A DNA stretch of 64,000 nt from a virus. Positions within the stretch are counted from its first letter, which is position 1, and every line of letters starts with the position of its first letter. Positions 41,587-50,939 of this stretch are shown here, one piece after another. The translations under genes and the position numbers were made by a program. The stretch lies in IMG/VR virus record IMGVR_UViG_3300048930_000155, positions 1 to 64,000 of that record; one strand, given 5' to 3'. The notes under the pieces are model-generated. The model was not told the origin of the DNA and did not search any database. It saw only the letters and a list, made by a program, of their open reading frames with translations.

Positions 41587-42555
41587 ATGTCAAAGCTATA
41601 TATGGACTCGAGTGAACTACTAGCCTCCATTAAATTGAGGGCGGCAGTTCCACTTGCCCAGATTTCGTTTACTGATGCTGATTTATTAAACTTCGCTACA
41701 GAAGAAATCGACCTTAAAATCGTCCCTTCTATCTTATCAGTTAGAGAAGAATTCTACGTTACTACCGAGACAGTCCCCCTCGTTGCTAATCAGTCTAATT
41801 ATAAGATACCGTACCGCGCTATTGGCGGTAAAGTGCGCTACGTTTATTTACTCACATCTGACGGAACATCTAGACCGCTTGCACAAATAGGCATGGAGTT
41901 CCTACCAGACTATCAAGCTACATCCTTCTCATTTCAAGAAGCTGGGTTCTATCTTCAGTCGGATGAACTAGTCATTCTGCCGCCTATTCAGGGAACGGTA
42001 ACGTCGTCCCTAGTGATGAAGTATTACATGAAACCTAATAAGGTAGTGCCAATGAGTCGCGGCGGCCAGATTACTTCCATAACAGAGAGAGTTGGCAATA
42101 CCACTCTAACGGACATAGTAATTAGCACAACTATGCCTACTAACTTCACTACAGGCTCAGAAGTAGACTTTATACAAGCTAAATCCAACCACAAGACAAA
42201 AGGCTATGATATTACAGTTCAGGCTGTAAGCGCCGCTAGCCGAACTATTACAATCAACACTGTTGACGTTCCTTCTGAACTAATCGTAGGCGACTTTGTT
42301 TGCACAGCCGGCGAGACTGTTATCCCTCAAGTGCCATCAGAACTACAAGTAATGGTGGCGCAGGCAGTAGCTTGTCGCGTACTTGAAGCTATTGGCGATA
42401 CTCAAGGATTAGCTAACGCTAATGCTAAACTCCAGGAAATGGAAGTAAAGCTCTTGAGTGTTATAGACAGCAGAGTAGAAGCTCCTGGACGTAAAGTTAA
42501 AAACCCTAACACATTTATAGGTAATTCATTTAATCGACGCTTGCGGAGGTATTAA
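41587..42555 (+). CDS. Head-tail adaptor, tail tubular protein A-like, 322 aa
   Basis: The pair of this gene and the very large one after it matches T7 gp11/gp12 and P22 gp4/gp10-type tail tube genes. Helix-rich ends (DADLLNFATEEIDLKIVPSI and ELQVMVAQAVACRVLEAIGD) with a central beta insertion (about 165-250) are as expected for gp11-like adaptors that dock on the portal. AAAGGAG precedes ATG 41587. Confidence 0.75.
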   Translation: MSKLYMDSSELLASIKLRAAVPLAQISFTDADLLNFATEEIDLKIVPSILSVREEFYVTTETVPLVANQSNYKIPYRAIGGKVRYVYLLTSDGTSRPLAQIGMEFLPDYQATSFSFQEAGFYLQSDELVILPPIQGTVTSSLVMKYYMKPNKVVPMSRGGQITSITERVGNTTLTDIVISTTMPTNFTTGSEVDFIQAKSNHKTKGYDITVQAVSAASRTITINTVDVPSELIVGDFVCTAGETVIPQVPSELQVMVAQAVACRVLEAIGDTQGLANANAKLQEMEVKLLSVIDSRVEAPGRKVKNPNTFIGNSFNRRLRRY

Positions 42556-42557
42556 TC

Positions 42558-45500
42558 GTGGCTGTCCGTACCCTACTTAAGATTGCGGGCCTGTATACCG
42601 ACCCCAACTCCATTGGATCAGTTCCAGAGGGCGCGCTTGTTGAAGCTGAGAACGTAATTATCGACAGTGACGACGTACTAGAGTCTCGGCGTGGTTTTAA
42701 GGTATACGGCGTGGAGTTTAGTGGCGGCACCGCTAAGCAGATGCTGGACTATAAGGACACGATCTTAAGACACCATTCTGACTTATTGTCGTACGACTTA
42801 GTAGCTAGTCCAGGCACGTTTACTATATATAAAGAGCAAATGTGGGTATATGCTAACTCACTTACAAACTCTGGAACTACTGCTACTTATGTTTCTTTTA
42901 AGCCACATAAACTAGTTACCGGAGACTCCGTAGTAATTTCTGGTGCCGATAAAGACGAATATAACGGTACTTTTACCGTTACTGTAAGTAACTCCACTAC
43001 ATTTACCTATACCATGACTGGGACGCCATCAGGCTCCGCAACTATTCCAGGCCCTGTCCTTGAAGCCAAGACTTACCACATTAATCAGATAGACTCGTCT
43101 AATAAGATCCGTGGAGTGGAAGCTGTAAATAGTAACTTTTATTTCACGTCAGATACTGGCATGAAAAAGTTGGACCGCGTATCTGGATACGTGTCTGAAA
43201 TTGGAGCCCCTAAAGCTCTGGATACGGACCTAGAATTAGTAGATGCAGCAACTTCGCCTATAATGCCGCAGAATTCACAAGTAGCTTATCGCGTAGTATG
43301 GGGCTATAAAGACTCTAATCAAAACTTAATATTAGGGGCGCCTAGCACAAGCTCTACAATAGGCTTATCCGCGAGTAGCCTAGCCATCCCAGACTTCAAC
43401 GCTCTTTTGGATAAATTAGACGACGCTGCCGCAATAAATACCGGCACTCTTACTGATACGGATTACAACACGCTTGCCATAGGAACTACCGCTAGTGCTG
43501 TAGAACTAAACGCAGCGCTTAAAGAGCTATGCTTTAAATTAGAGGCCGATATTGGCCACTCTAATCCGGACCCCGCAGTTTATGGTAGCACAGGCGTAAT
43601 CACGAATATTCCTACAGGCACCGCTGGCTCTTCCGTAATTATCACTGCCAATAACACGCTATCAGTAGGCGATTCTGTTACCTTAGCCAATACAACCAGC
43701 TTTCCATCTATCGACGGTACATACGATATTACTGCTCGTACAGCAACTAACTTCACTATTAAAATAGATCAGGCTATTACAGTAGCAGCTACAGGGGTAG
43801 ACGTGGGCTCGTGGACTAGCGGCATTGCTCAGTACTATCCTGCACCTGAGGTGGATAATGAGGAAGCCTTCATTGAGCAGCAAGCTTTCTTTGACGAAGT
43901 AGTAGATGCTTTAATAGCCGAGCCTAACGCACATATTTCAGCTCAAGGTACTTTAACTATTCCTACTGGCCTAGCCGGCGCCATATCAGTCACTACTAAC
44001 GATACGCACCTAATGGCCAATGGCGCTTCCGTGGAGATAACAGGATCAACCACTACTCCTAGCATAGACGGCACTTACACTATATCTAACGTAACCGCCA
44101 CTACATTCGACATTACCGTAGCCGCTGATATAACAGTATCAGGTACTGCGGACTATATTGGTCAAGCCCAGTTAGCGGCGAACTTCACCAACGCCATTCA
44201 AGGTAAGAACGTTACACTAACCTTTACAGTACCCGAAGGCATTACAACTAACTACTTCTATCAGATATACAGAACCCAGGCTTCATCAGGTCTTAATATC
44301 AATCCTGGCGACGATATGGGCCTAGTATTCGAAAGTAACCCTACAGCCCAGCAAATACTAGACGGTATTATCGAAGTGACAGACGAGACGCCAGACGGCT
44401 TTAGAGGAGCAGACCTCTACACTAACCCTAGACAAGAGGGAATACTGCAGGCTAACGAGCAACCCCCTTTTGCCAAAGATGTCGCTATTTATAAAAACAT
44501 TGCATTCTATGCTAATACTAAGACTCGCCACAAGCGACTCTTATCATTAACGGGAGTTTCTGGATTAGTGGGAACTTCCTTGTGGGTGGGCAATACTAGG
44601 TATGACTTTGTATCCGGTACTCCGGCTAACGGAAATGAAATAGAAGTTCAGACTTCTGGCACTCCTGCTCAAAATGTGGACACAACTGCGCGTAACTTAG
44701 TCAGGACTATAAACAGATACGCAGATAATACCGCGATATACGCTTACTATATTTCCGGCGTGGACGATATTCCAGGTAAATTACTATTAGAGGCTCGCTC
44801 CATAAGTTCTAGTGCGTTTTACGTAATGTCTAACAGCGTTACAGTAGGTAGCACTAATTTCAGCCCTAGTGTAGCGCCAGAGAATAATCCCATTACATCA
44901 ATAAGCTCGGCTACCTCAGCAGTAATCACTACCACTACGGCGCATGGCCTACAGGTAGGCGATCAGGTGTACTTAGTGGACACTGATACCGATGAGCTGT
45001 GCGATGGCCTTAGGACTATTACAGCACGATCATCTAATACGTTTACTGTTGCAGTGAATACTACTACAAGCGGAAGCACTGCTCGTGGATTCTTTAAAAA
45101 AGCAGCACTAGCGGTAGTATCAGATAATGAGGTAACTAAGAACCGAATCTACTACTCTAAGCAGAATATTTATGAGGCCGTACCTACCCTAAACTTCTTT
45201 AACGTAGGTAGTGGTGATAAAGACATACTTAGAATCGTTGCTCTGCGCGACAGTCTTTTTGTACTTAAAGCAGACGGCGTGTACAGAATCAGTGGCGAGA
45301 CTACTTCTAGCCTTATTGTGGACGCTTTCGACTTGTCCGCACAAGTGCGAGGCCCAGACACCGTCGCAATCGGTAATAACCAAATCTACGCATTTTCTAA
45401 CCAAGGCGTGTGCACCATATCAGATAATGGCGTATTAGTCATATCCAGACCAGTAGAGGATCAACTATTAAAGCTAGCTCCCAACGCAAATATACCATCT

Positions 45501-46370
45501 ACAGCCTTCGCCGTGTTTTACCAAACTGACCGTAAATATATCCTGTGGTTACCGGAAGACTCAAATGATACAGTATCGCAAAGAGCGTGGGTATATAATA
45601 ATGTCACACAAGCGTGGACTAATTGGATACAATCTAAGACCTGCGCCATAGTAAATTCCAATGATGACAAGCTTTACCTAGGCGCTTCTGATATTAACGC
45701 AATAGAGCAAGAGCGTAAATCATTTACTAGATCAGACTATGCTGACCGAGAATACGCACTGTCGATAGTATCATATGATGCTACTAATTCTATCGCCACG
45801 TTGTCTAGCGTAGCTAATGTAGCTATAGGCGATATTCTGGTACAGACCGTTAGTCACACTATGGAACTAGACTACGGATCATATGATTATGAGGTCGAGG
45901 CTAAAGTGGTAGCAGTGAACGCGGCTAGATCTACCGTAACTGTAGAGACTGTATACGACCTTATAACAGGCCCTATAACGCTCTATAAGGCTTACCAGTG
46001 CAAGATCACATGGGCGCCTGAGGATGCGGGCAATGAAGGTGAAATAAAGCAATTTAGAGAGGCTACAGCGCGTTTTAAGAAGTCTAGGATCACTACGCCA
46101 GTGCTGGCCTTTAGTAGTGACTTACAGTCTGGATTTGAAGAAATACAGTTATTAGGGCCGGGCCTAGGTAACTGGGGCTACTTCCCGTGGGGCGGAGTGC
46201 CCTGGGGCGGAGACTCTAGGCAGCGCGGATTTAGAACATACATACCATTAGGTAAGCAGCGATGTAGTTTGCTCAATTGTCAGTTCAAGCATAAAGTCGC
46301 TCGAGAAGAGTGGCAGTTAGAGGGCATATCATTAGTAGTTGAAGTAAGCAGCCCAAGGATTAACAGATAA
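42558..46370 (+). CDS. Tail nozzle, tail tubular protein B-like, 1270 aa
   Basis: GTG 42558 follows GGAGG. The beginning LLKIAGLYTDPNSIGSVPEG and the pair ESRRGFKVYG are typical of gp12/gp10-like nozzle proteins (NG..GVD..L.PL..R.G). C-terminal beta-propeller elements (DRKYILWLPEDSNDT, WVYNNVTQAWTNW) agree. At 1270 residues it exceeds T7 gp12 (about 800): inserted Ig-like repeats (about 100-160, 370-430, 480-530, 770-830) with VTxSNSTTFTYT-type strands account for the difference. Confidence 0.8.
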   Translation: MAVRTLLKIAGLYTDPNSIGSVPEGALVEAENVIIDSDDVLESRRGFKVYGVEFSGGTAKQMLDYKDTILRHHSDLLSYDLVASPGTFTIYKEQMWVYANSLTNSGTTATYVSFKPHKLVTGDSVVISGADKDEYNGTFTVTVSNSTTFTYTMTGTPSGSATIPGPVLEAKTYHINQIDSSNKIRGVEAVNSNFYFTSDTGMKKLDRVSGYVSEIGAPKALDTDLELVDAATSPIMPQNSQVAYRVVWGYKDSNQNLILGAPSTSSTIGLSASSLAIPDFNALLDKLDDAAAINTGTLTDTDYNTLAIGTTASAVELNAALKELCFKLEADIGHSNPDPAVYGSTGVITNIPTGTAGSSVIITANNTLSVGDSVTLANTTSFPSIDGTYDITARTATNFTIKIDQAITVAATGVDVGSWTSGIAQYYPAPEVDNEEAFIEQQAFFDEVVDALIAEPNAHISAQGTLTIPTGLAGAISVTTNDTHLMANGASVEITGSTTTPSIDGTYTISNVTATTFDITVAADITVSGTADYIGQAQLAANFTNAIQGKNVTLTFTVPEGITTNYFYQIYRTQASSGLNINPGDDMGLVFESNPTAQQILDGIIEVTDETPDGFRGADLYTNPRQEGILQANEQPPFAKDVAIYKNIAFYANTKTRHKRLLSLTGVSGLVGTSLWVGNTRYDFVSGTPANGNEIEVQTSGTPAQNVDTTARNLVRTINRYADNTAIYAYYISGVDDIPGKLLLEARSISSSAFYVMSNSVTVGSTNFSPSVAPENNPITSISSATSAVITTTTAHGLQVGDQVYLVDTDTDELCDGLRTITARSSNTFTVAVNTTTSGSTARGFFKKAALAVVSDNEVTKNRIYYSKQNIYEAVPTLNFFNVGSGDKDILRIVALRDSLFVLKADGVYRISGETTSSLIVDAFDLSAQVRGPDTVAIGNNQIYAFSNQGVCTISDNGVLVISRPVEDQLLKLAPNANIPSTAFAVFYQTDRKYILWLPEDSNDTVSQRAWVYNNVTQAWTNWIQSKTCAIVNSNDDKLYLGASDINAIEQERKSFTRSDYADREYALSIVSYDATNSIATLSSVANVAIGDILVQTVSHTMELDYGSYDYEVEAKVVAVNAARSTVTVETVYDLITGPITLYKAYQCKITWAPEDAGNEGEIKQFREATARFKKSRITTPVLAFSSDLQSGFEEIQLLGPGLGNWGYFPWGGVPWGGDSRQRGFRTYIPLGKQRCSLLNCQFKHKVAREEWQLEGISLVVEVSSPRINR

Positions 46371-46771
46371 TGGCGCGAATAAAACTTAAGCGAATCTTGT
46401 CTGAAGATTTGCCTTCGCAATATTCAGATTTGACTGATAAGCTGCTATTACCGATTAATGACGCGATTGATAGTTTATCTAACGCCATGAACAATAATCT
46501 TTCTGTTGCCGATAATCTTTCGGCACAGGAGACTGTTCTGGACGTTAGTACGCTACCTACAAATGCCTCCCCATTGTTTTTTAGAAGTACTTTAAAGGGC
46601 CCGTGTCGCGGCATCGTTTGTATAGCCGCTGAGCTGATTGGACAAGGTACTCAGCCCACTGGCCAGCCCTTCTTTACATTTGAATCCGCCGGTGCTAATA
46701 TAAAAGTAACTAATATCACCAACTTAACTGCAGGATCGCGGTATTCATTACGTATTTACTGTTTCACATAG
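46370..46771 (+). CDS. Virion protein, 133 aa
   Basis: The start overlaps the stop of the nozzle gene (TAATG). A helical N-terminus (PSQYSDLTDKLLLPINDAID) leads into a beta domain (FFTFESAGANIKVTNIT). Its place behind the nozzle gene suggests a tail-tip or internal protein. No family is recognised. Confidence 0.6.
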   Translation: MARIKLKRILSEDLPSQYSDLTDKLLLPINDAIDSLSNAMNNNLSVADNLSAQETVLDVSTLPTNASPLFFRSTLKGPCRGIVCIAAELIGQGTQPTGQPFFTFESAGANIKVTNITNLTAGSRYSLRIYCFT

Positions 46772-46775
46772 CATT

Positions 46776-46793
46776 AAACAAATTATTAATAGG
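46776..46793 (+). promoter_or_regulatory. Late-motif copy before internal-protein genes
   Basis: AAACAAATTATTAATAGG (46776-46793), six bases before ATG 46799, followed by GGAAGT as weak Shine-Dalgarno. Confidence 0.65.
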
Positions 46794-46798
46794 GAAGT

Positions 46799-48220
46799 AT
46801 GGCCACAATTCTTAAACAAAATCAAGATAAAGCAAAGGATCAAGCAGTTGACGCTCAAGGTGAACAATCTACTTTTGCAACATCTTCAGGCCAATCTTCT
46901 ATGGCAGGTCAGGGTGGCGGTCAAGCTCCTCAAGCGGGTCAAGCGGCCCCCCAAGGACCTTCTAGTTCTGGAAGTTTCACTAACGTAAGAAATTTTATTA
47001 AAGCTAATCAAGGCAATCAACTAGGCCAAATGGTTAAGGGCAAGACTCAAGAAGAGAAGCAAAAAGCAGCTAGCACTTTATCCCAGGCGCAAAATACACT
47101 AGGCGGACAATTAGGCGTCGTTCGTGATCAAGTTGATGCGTCTAAGGATAAAGTTACCGATGCTATTACAGCGCTAAGCCAGAACTCGTATTCTCCAGAT
47201 CAAGCAAAAGCTGAACAATCTATTGCGGATATTTCAACTGCATATAACATGCAGTATGCTGGTCCTGACCAACTGGGTAGTCAGGATAAAATCGCGGCTC
47301 AGGCTCAGAACCTATCACAAATAGGGCAAGCCGCTAAATCAGACCCAGGGCGCGCCGCGCTACTCCAAAGATTCTTCGGAAGACAGAATCCTACCTACAC
47401 ATCCGGCCAAACATCTTTAGACAATCTGTTGCTTGGTCAACAAACTCGAGAACTATCAGACATTAGGCGACAAGCTCCAGAATTTCAAAAACAAGCTGCC
47501 ATGGCCAGACAGCAAGCAGCAGCAGACATAGCTGGAGTTCAGGGGGATATTGGACAGTTAAAGACTGATACTGGAGCGCAAGTTGGTAAAGTTCTGACTC
47601 AGGCAGAGGCTACTGCTAAACAACGTGCACAAGAAGAGGCTAACAGAGTTATTAAACAGGACGCGGATGCTGCCAGAGCGGCCATGAAGAATTTCAACTT
47701 TGACCTGAGTCGCCAGGCACCAGAACAGAAAAAGGGCGAGCTGCCGCCACTTTGGAGTGGATTTTCCGGCGATACTTCGGCGTACCTAGGATTCACAGCG
47801 TCTGATGATATGCTTAGGAATATGGGGGTGCTACCACAGAATGCATTCGCCCAACAACTTTCATCTGGAGATTTTGGCACAATCTCACAACTTGATCCAA
47901 TTAAGGCTGCCGTGTATGCTAAATTAGCTGATGCCGTACAAGGTACTACGCAGTTCCGAGCTGGACAAACAGCTCAATCGTTATCAAACGCTGCGGTGGA
48001 CGCTAATAAAATTGCAGCAGTACATCAGGACATAGCGCGTCAACTTGAGCCGCTTTTGCGAGGGCGCCGAATAGGTAATTCTATGGAATCTGCTTACGAT
48101 GCGCTTCATAAGCAGTCTATGCGTAAGGACTTAGGATATGCATCTGACGCGAAATATGCGGGCATTGTTAGAAACGCTGCTAGCGACGCATTACGTAAGG
48201 TTTTAGCTCAGTATAAATAA
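46799..48220 (+). CDS. Internal virion protein, Gln/Ala-rich, 473 aa
   Basis: The N-terminus is low-complexity (GQGGGQAPQAGQAAPQG), the rest is helical and rich in Gln and Ala (RQAPEFQKQAAMARQQAAAD). It is the first of four large genes behind the nozzle gene, the place of the ejection proteins in T7- and P22-like phages, which are injected with DNA and form a channel. No enzyme motif is seen. Confidence 0.6.
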   Translation: MATILKQNQDKAKDQAVDAQGEQSTFATSSGQSSMAGQGGGQAPQAGQAAPQGPSSSGSFTNVRNFIKANQGNQLGQMVKGKTQEEKQKAASTLSQAQNTLGGQLGVVRDQVDASKDKVTDAITALSQNSYSPDQAKAEQSIADISTAYNMQYAGPDQLGSQDKIAAQAQNLSQIGQAAKSDPGRAALLQRFFGRQNPTYTSGQTSLDNLLLGQQTRELSDIRRQAPEFQKQAAMARQQAAADIAGVQGDIGQLKTDTGAQVGKVLTQAEATAKQRAQEEANRVIKQDADAARAAMKNFNFDLSRQAPEQKKGELPPLWSGFSGDTSAYLGFTASDDMLRNMGVLPQNAFAQQLSSGDFGTISQLDPIKAAVYAKLADAVQGTTQFRAGQTAQSLSNAAVDANKIAAVHQDIARQLEPLLRGRRIGNSMESAYDALHKQSMRKDLGYASDAKYAGIVRNAASDALRKVLAQYK

Positions 48221-48232
48221 AAGGGAAACACT

Positions 48233-49267
48233 ATGGTAAATAAACTAGGTACAGCATTAGGCGGAGCAGCTAGCGGAGCGGCTGCCGGAACAGCTATTTT
48301 ACCCGGATGGGGCACGGCAATTGGCGGGATTATCGGAGGATTAGGTGGGCTAATTAGCGGCGGGGAATCTGCTGAAGCAAAGGCTGCTAGAGAAGCCGCT
48401 GACGACATTAAAAATAACTGGGAGATAGCAACCCCCGAACAACGTCAATATGCTCTGGAGTATTATCAAAGCGTCGGACAATTTAGCCCAGAAATGGAAG
48501 CCGCCATACTTCAAGAAGCCTCAGCAGCGGAGCAAATATCGTTAGACCCGGCGTATCAACAGGCTCAGCGTGATGCTCTAGCTCGTCTCGAACTTAAACT
48601 TCAAGGTGGAGGTTTTGACTTGGAAGACGAGGCTAGAATGCTCCAAGCTCAGCGAGATGCCGCTAGGGATGCTCAAGGCAATCGCGAAGCAATTATGGCC
48701 CGTATGGCTCAGCAAGGTATGTCAGGAGCTGGACAAGAGTTGGCCATGCAGTTGCAGGCAGCTCAAGGCGCGCAAGATATGCAAGCTCAGCAGCAACTTA
48801 ATATTGCCGCAGAAGCTAACCGCAGACAAGGGCAGCTTATTCAAGATAAATTTAATTTAGCCCGTAATATGCAGCAAGATGAATATGGGCGAGATATTGG
48901 ATTAGCAGATAGGCGCGATGCGCTGTCTAGGTTTAACGTACAAACTAGACAAGACGTACAGCAGCGTAACGTTGATCGCAGTAATCAGGCACAACAGTAC
49001 GACCTTCAGTACGCCAGGGATCTTAGCAATAAAAACGTAGATCTACGTAATACATACGCACAAGATCAGCGTAATCAAAGGTTGGCCGCGGCTGCTGATA
49101 AGAACCAGGGCCTGTTAGCTAGGCATGGAATGGCTACTACTGCAGGCAAGGCACAAGATGCGACTGAAGCTGCGGCTTCAAAGGGCTGGATCGATACTAT
49201 GACTGGTGCCGGTACCGTCGCTGTAGGCGCAAAAAACGCTGGACTACTCGGCACTAAAAAAGTATAA
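48233..49267 (+). CDS. Internal/ejection protein with Gly-zipper, 344 aa
   Basis: The N-terminal 50 residues form a glycine-zipper-like membrane-active segment (ALGGAASGAAAGTAILPGWG and then IGGIIGGLGGL), as in phage DNA-ejection proteins. Long Gln/Asp/Arg-rich helices follow (residues 90-300). AAAAGGG precedes the start. The protein likely inserts in the host membrane during DNA delivery. Confidence 0.65.
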   Translation: MVNKLGTALGGAASGAAAGTAILPGWGTAIGGIIGGLGGLISGGESAEAKAAREAADDIKNNWEIATPEQRQYALEYYQSVGQFSPEMEAAILQEASAAEQISLDPAYQQAQRDALARLELKLQGGGFDLEDEARMLQAQRDAARDAQGNREAIMARMAQQGMSGAGQELAMQLQAAQGAQDMQAQQQLNIAAEANRRQGQLIQDKFNLARNMQQDEYGRDIGLADRRDALSRFNVQTRQDVQQRNVDRSNQAQQYDLQYARDLSNKNVDLRNTYAQDQRNQRLAAAADKNQGLLARHGMATTAGKAQDATEAAASKGWIDTMTGAGTVAVGAKNAGLLGTKKV

Positions 49268-49280
49268 TAAGGACTGATTT

Positions 49281-50933
49281 ATGAAAAAGAAGCCGTCATA
49301 TCTAGAAACCCTGTCCTCACTGTTCCCGTTATCTTCTGAACCCTTGGCTTCTAGCGCACCCGCATCTCAAGATGGCTTTATTCAAGAGGCGTTGGCAAAT
49401 ATTGCTACGGCACCGGCACAACCATCGCCCGCGCCTGTACAGCCAGATGCTCCGGCACCGGAGATAGAAACCCCAGTATCTAAGATGTTAGCGGACCTTT
49501 CTAATCTAACTACGCCAACACCTCCAGACGCTACAGAAGATACCGCAGCCAAGCCGGCCAATAAAGCCCCTGCCGAACCTAAGGCACCAGCGCTCCCCAG
49601 CTCATCAGATTCATCCCTCATGGAAGAAGAGCTTTCAGCTAAGTCTAAGCGAGACGCACGAGCGTCCGAGCTTAATAGGCTGTATCCGGTCGAACAGCCT
49701 GATAATTCTATGGCGCTGCTCACCATGCTTCGAGGAGCTGCACAAATGGGCGGCGGACTTGCTAGCAGAGTGCAGGGAGTAGATGTAAAGCCCGACGTTA
49801 GCGGAATAGATGCCGCTCAAAAAGACATTACCACAATGCAGAAAATGCTGCAAGATGCCACTAAAATGAAAATGGACCGAGATAAGTACGGCATGGATAT
49901 GCGCCTAGAGGCTGAAAAAGACGACCCTAATAGTCAAATATCCCAGACGTATCGCACAGTCGCTGAGAAAGCTGGCCTAAAGCTTAAGGGCAATGAAACT
50001 GCGCGAGCGCTAGAGGGCGTTCTTGGTAAGGGCGTGCTGGGCGGAGGCGACGGTAAATTCGTGTATATGGGCGCAGTTGAGGGCGGACACCCTGCCTGGT
50101 ATAATACCCAAACTCGACAACTATCAATTGAGCCTAACGTTAAGATGGCCGAGAAGGGCCAGCTTATGAAAGATTTGGACACAGGCGAAAATAAGATATT
50201 CCTGCCCCGCTCCAAAACTACTATCCCATTAGGGCAAAAAGCTGCACTTGATCTACCTACTGACAGACCATTAACTTACAATGAGCAAATTAGAAAAGAT
50301 TATTACGATTTAAATAGAGCACAAAAAGATAAAGTAATGGATTTCCGTGACCAAGTCACTAAGGATAAACTAGTGGCAGAGGCTAGGGATTCTTTGATGT
50401 CCGTGGACATGGCTCTATCTTTGATAGACGCAAATATTCCAGGCTCAGGCGGAGCTATCAAGCGCGGACTACTTAAGATGTTTGAGAGTGGTGGCCGCTT
50501 TACTAACGAAGACGTTCAGCAATTCGGCGGCGAGCAGAGCGCCTTAGCGCGACTTACCAGAATGGCTATTCTTGAAACTCAAGGTAAGGACTTGTCTCCA
50601 GACGATCAAAAGTACGCCAAACAGCTAGCGTTAGTTATTCAGCGAAAAACTCAGGATAAGCTCAAAGAAGCTACAAATCGTTATACAGAGGACTTAGTTA
50701 GGATTGGGGTACCAGAGCAAACTGCTGGTCGCGCCATACTTGGTGGGCTAATTGACACACCAACGTTATGGATTGATCCTAAAACCAAAAGAAAAGTAGC
50801 AGTATCTAATGCGCAGTCTGCGGCGGCTTTAAGTAAAGGCCTTCTCCCGCCTTGGCACGCCGAAGAGGCGAATTTACAGACAGAATTAACTAAATACGAA
50901 GAGGCTGCCGCTAAAGCAGCTAAAGGTAAATAG
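49281..50933 (+). CDS. Internal virion protein, Pro/Ala-rich N-terminus, 550 aa
   Basis: The first 130 residues are disordered and rich in Pro, Ala and Ser (APAQPSPAPVQPDAPAPE). A helical body (LVAEARDSLMSVDMALSLID, LARLTRMAILETQGKDLS) follows. It belongs to the same cluster of internal proteins. The plan of a disordered start followed by helices suits proteins that must unfold for ejection. No catalytic domain is recognised. Confidence 0.6.
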   Translation: MKKKPSYLETLSSLFPLSSEPLASSAPASQDGFIQEALANIATAPAQPSPAPVQPDAPAPEIETPVSKMLADLSNLTTPTPPDATEDTAAKPANKAPAEPKAPALPSSSDSSLMEEELSAKSKRDARASELNRLYPVEQPDNSMALLTMLRGAAQMGGGLASRVQGVDVKPDVSGIDAAQKDITTMQKMLQDATKMKMDRDKYGMDMRLEAEKDDPNSQISQTYRTVAEKAGLKLKGNETARALEGVLGKGVLGGGDGKFVYMGAVEGGHPAWYNTQTRQLSIEPNVKMAEKGQLMKDLDTGENKIFLPRSKTTIPLGQKAALDLPTDRPLTYNEQIRKDYYDLNRAQKDKVMDFRDQVTKDKLVAEARDSLMSVDMALSLIDANIPGSGGAIKRGLLKMFESGGRFTNEDVQQFGGEQSALARLTRMAILETQGKDLSPDDQKYAKQLALVIQRKTQDKLKEATNRYTEDLVRIGVPEQTAGRAILGGLIDTPTLWIDPKTKRKVAVSNAQSAAALSKGLLPPWHAEEANLQTELTKYEEAAAKAAKGK

Positions 50934-50939
50934 TAACTT

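Noticed and set aside
49382-49726. Long antisense frames in the internal-protein genes (also at 52580, 39137, 36129)
   Set aside because: They come from Ala/Ser-rich codon use on the sense strand. None has a ribosome binding site or fits an operon.
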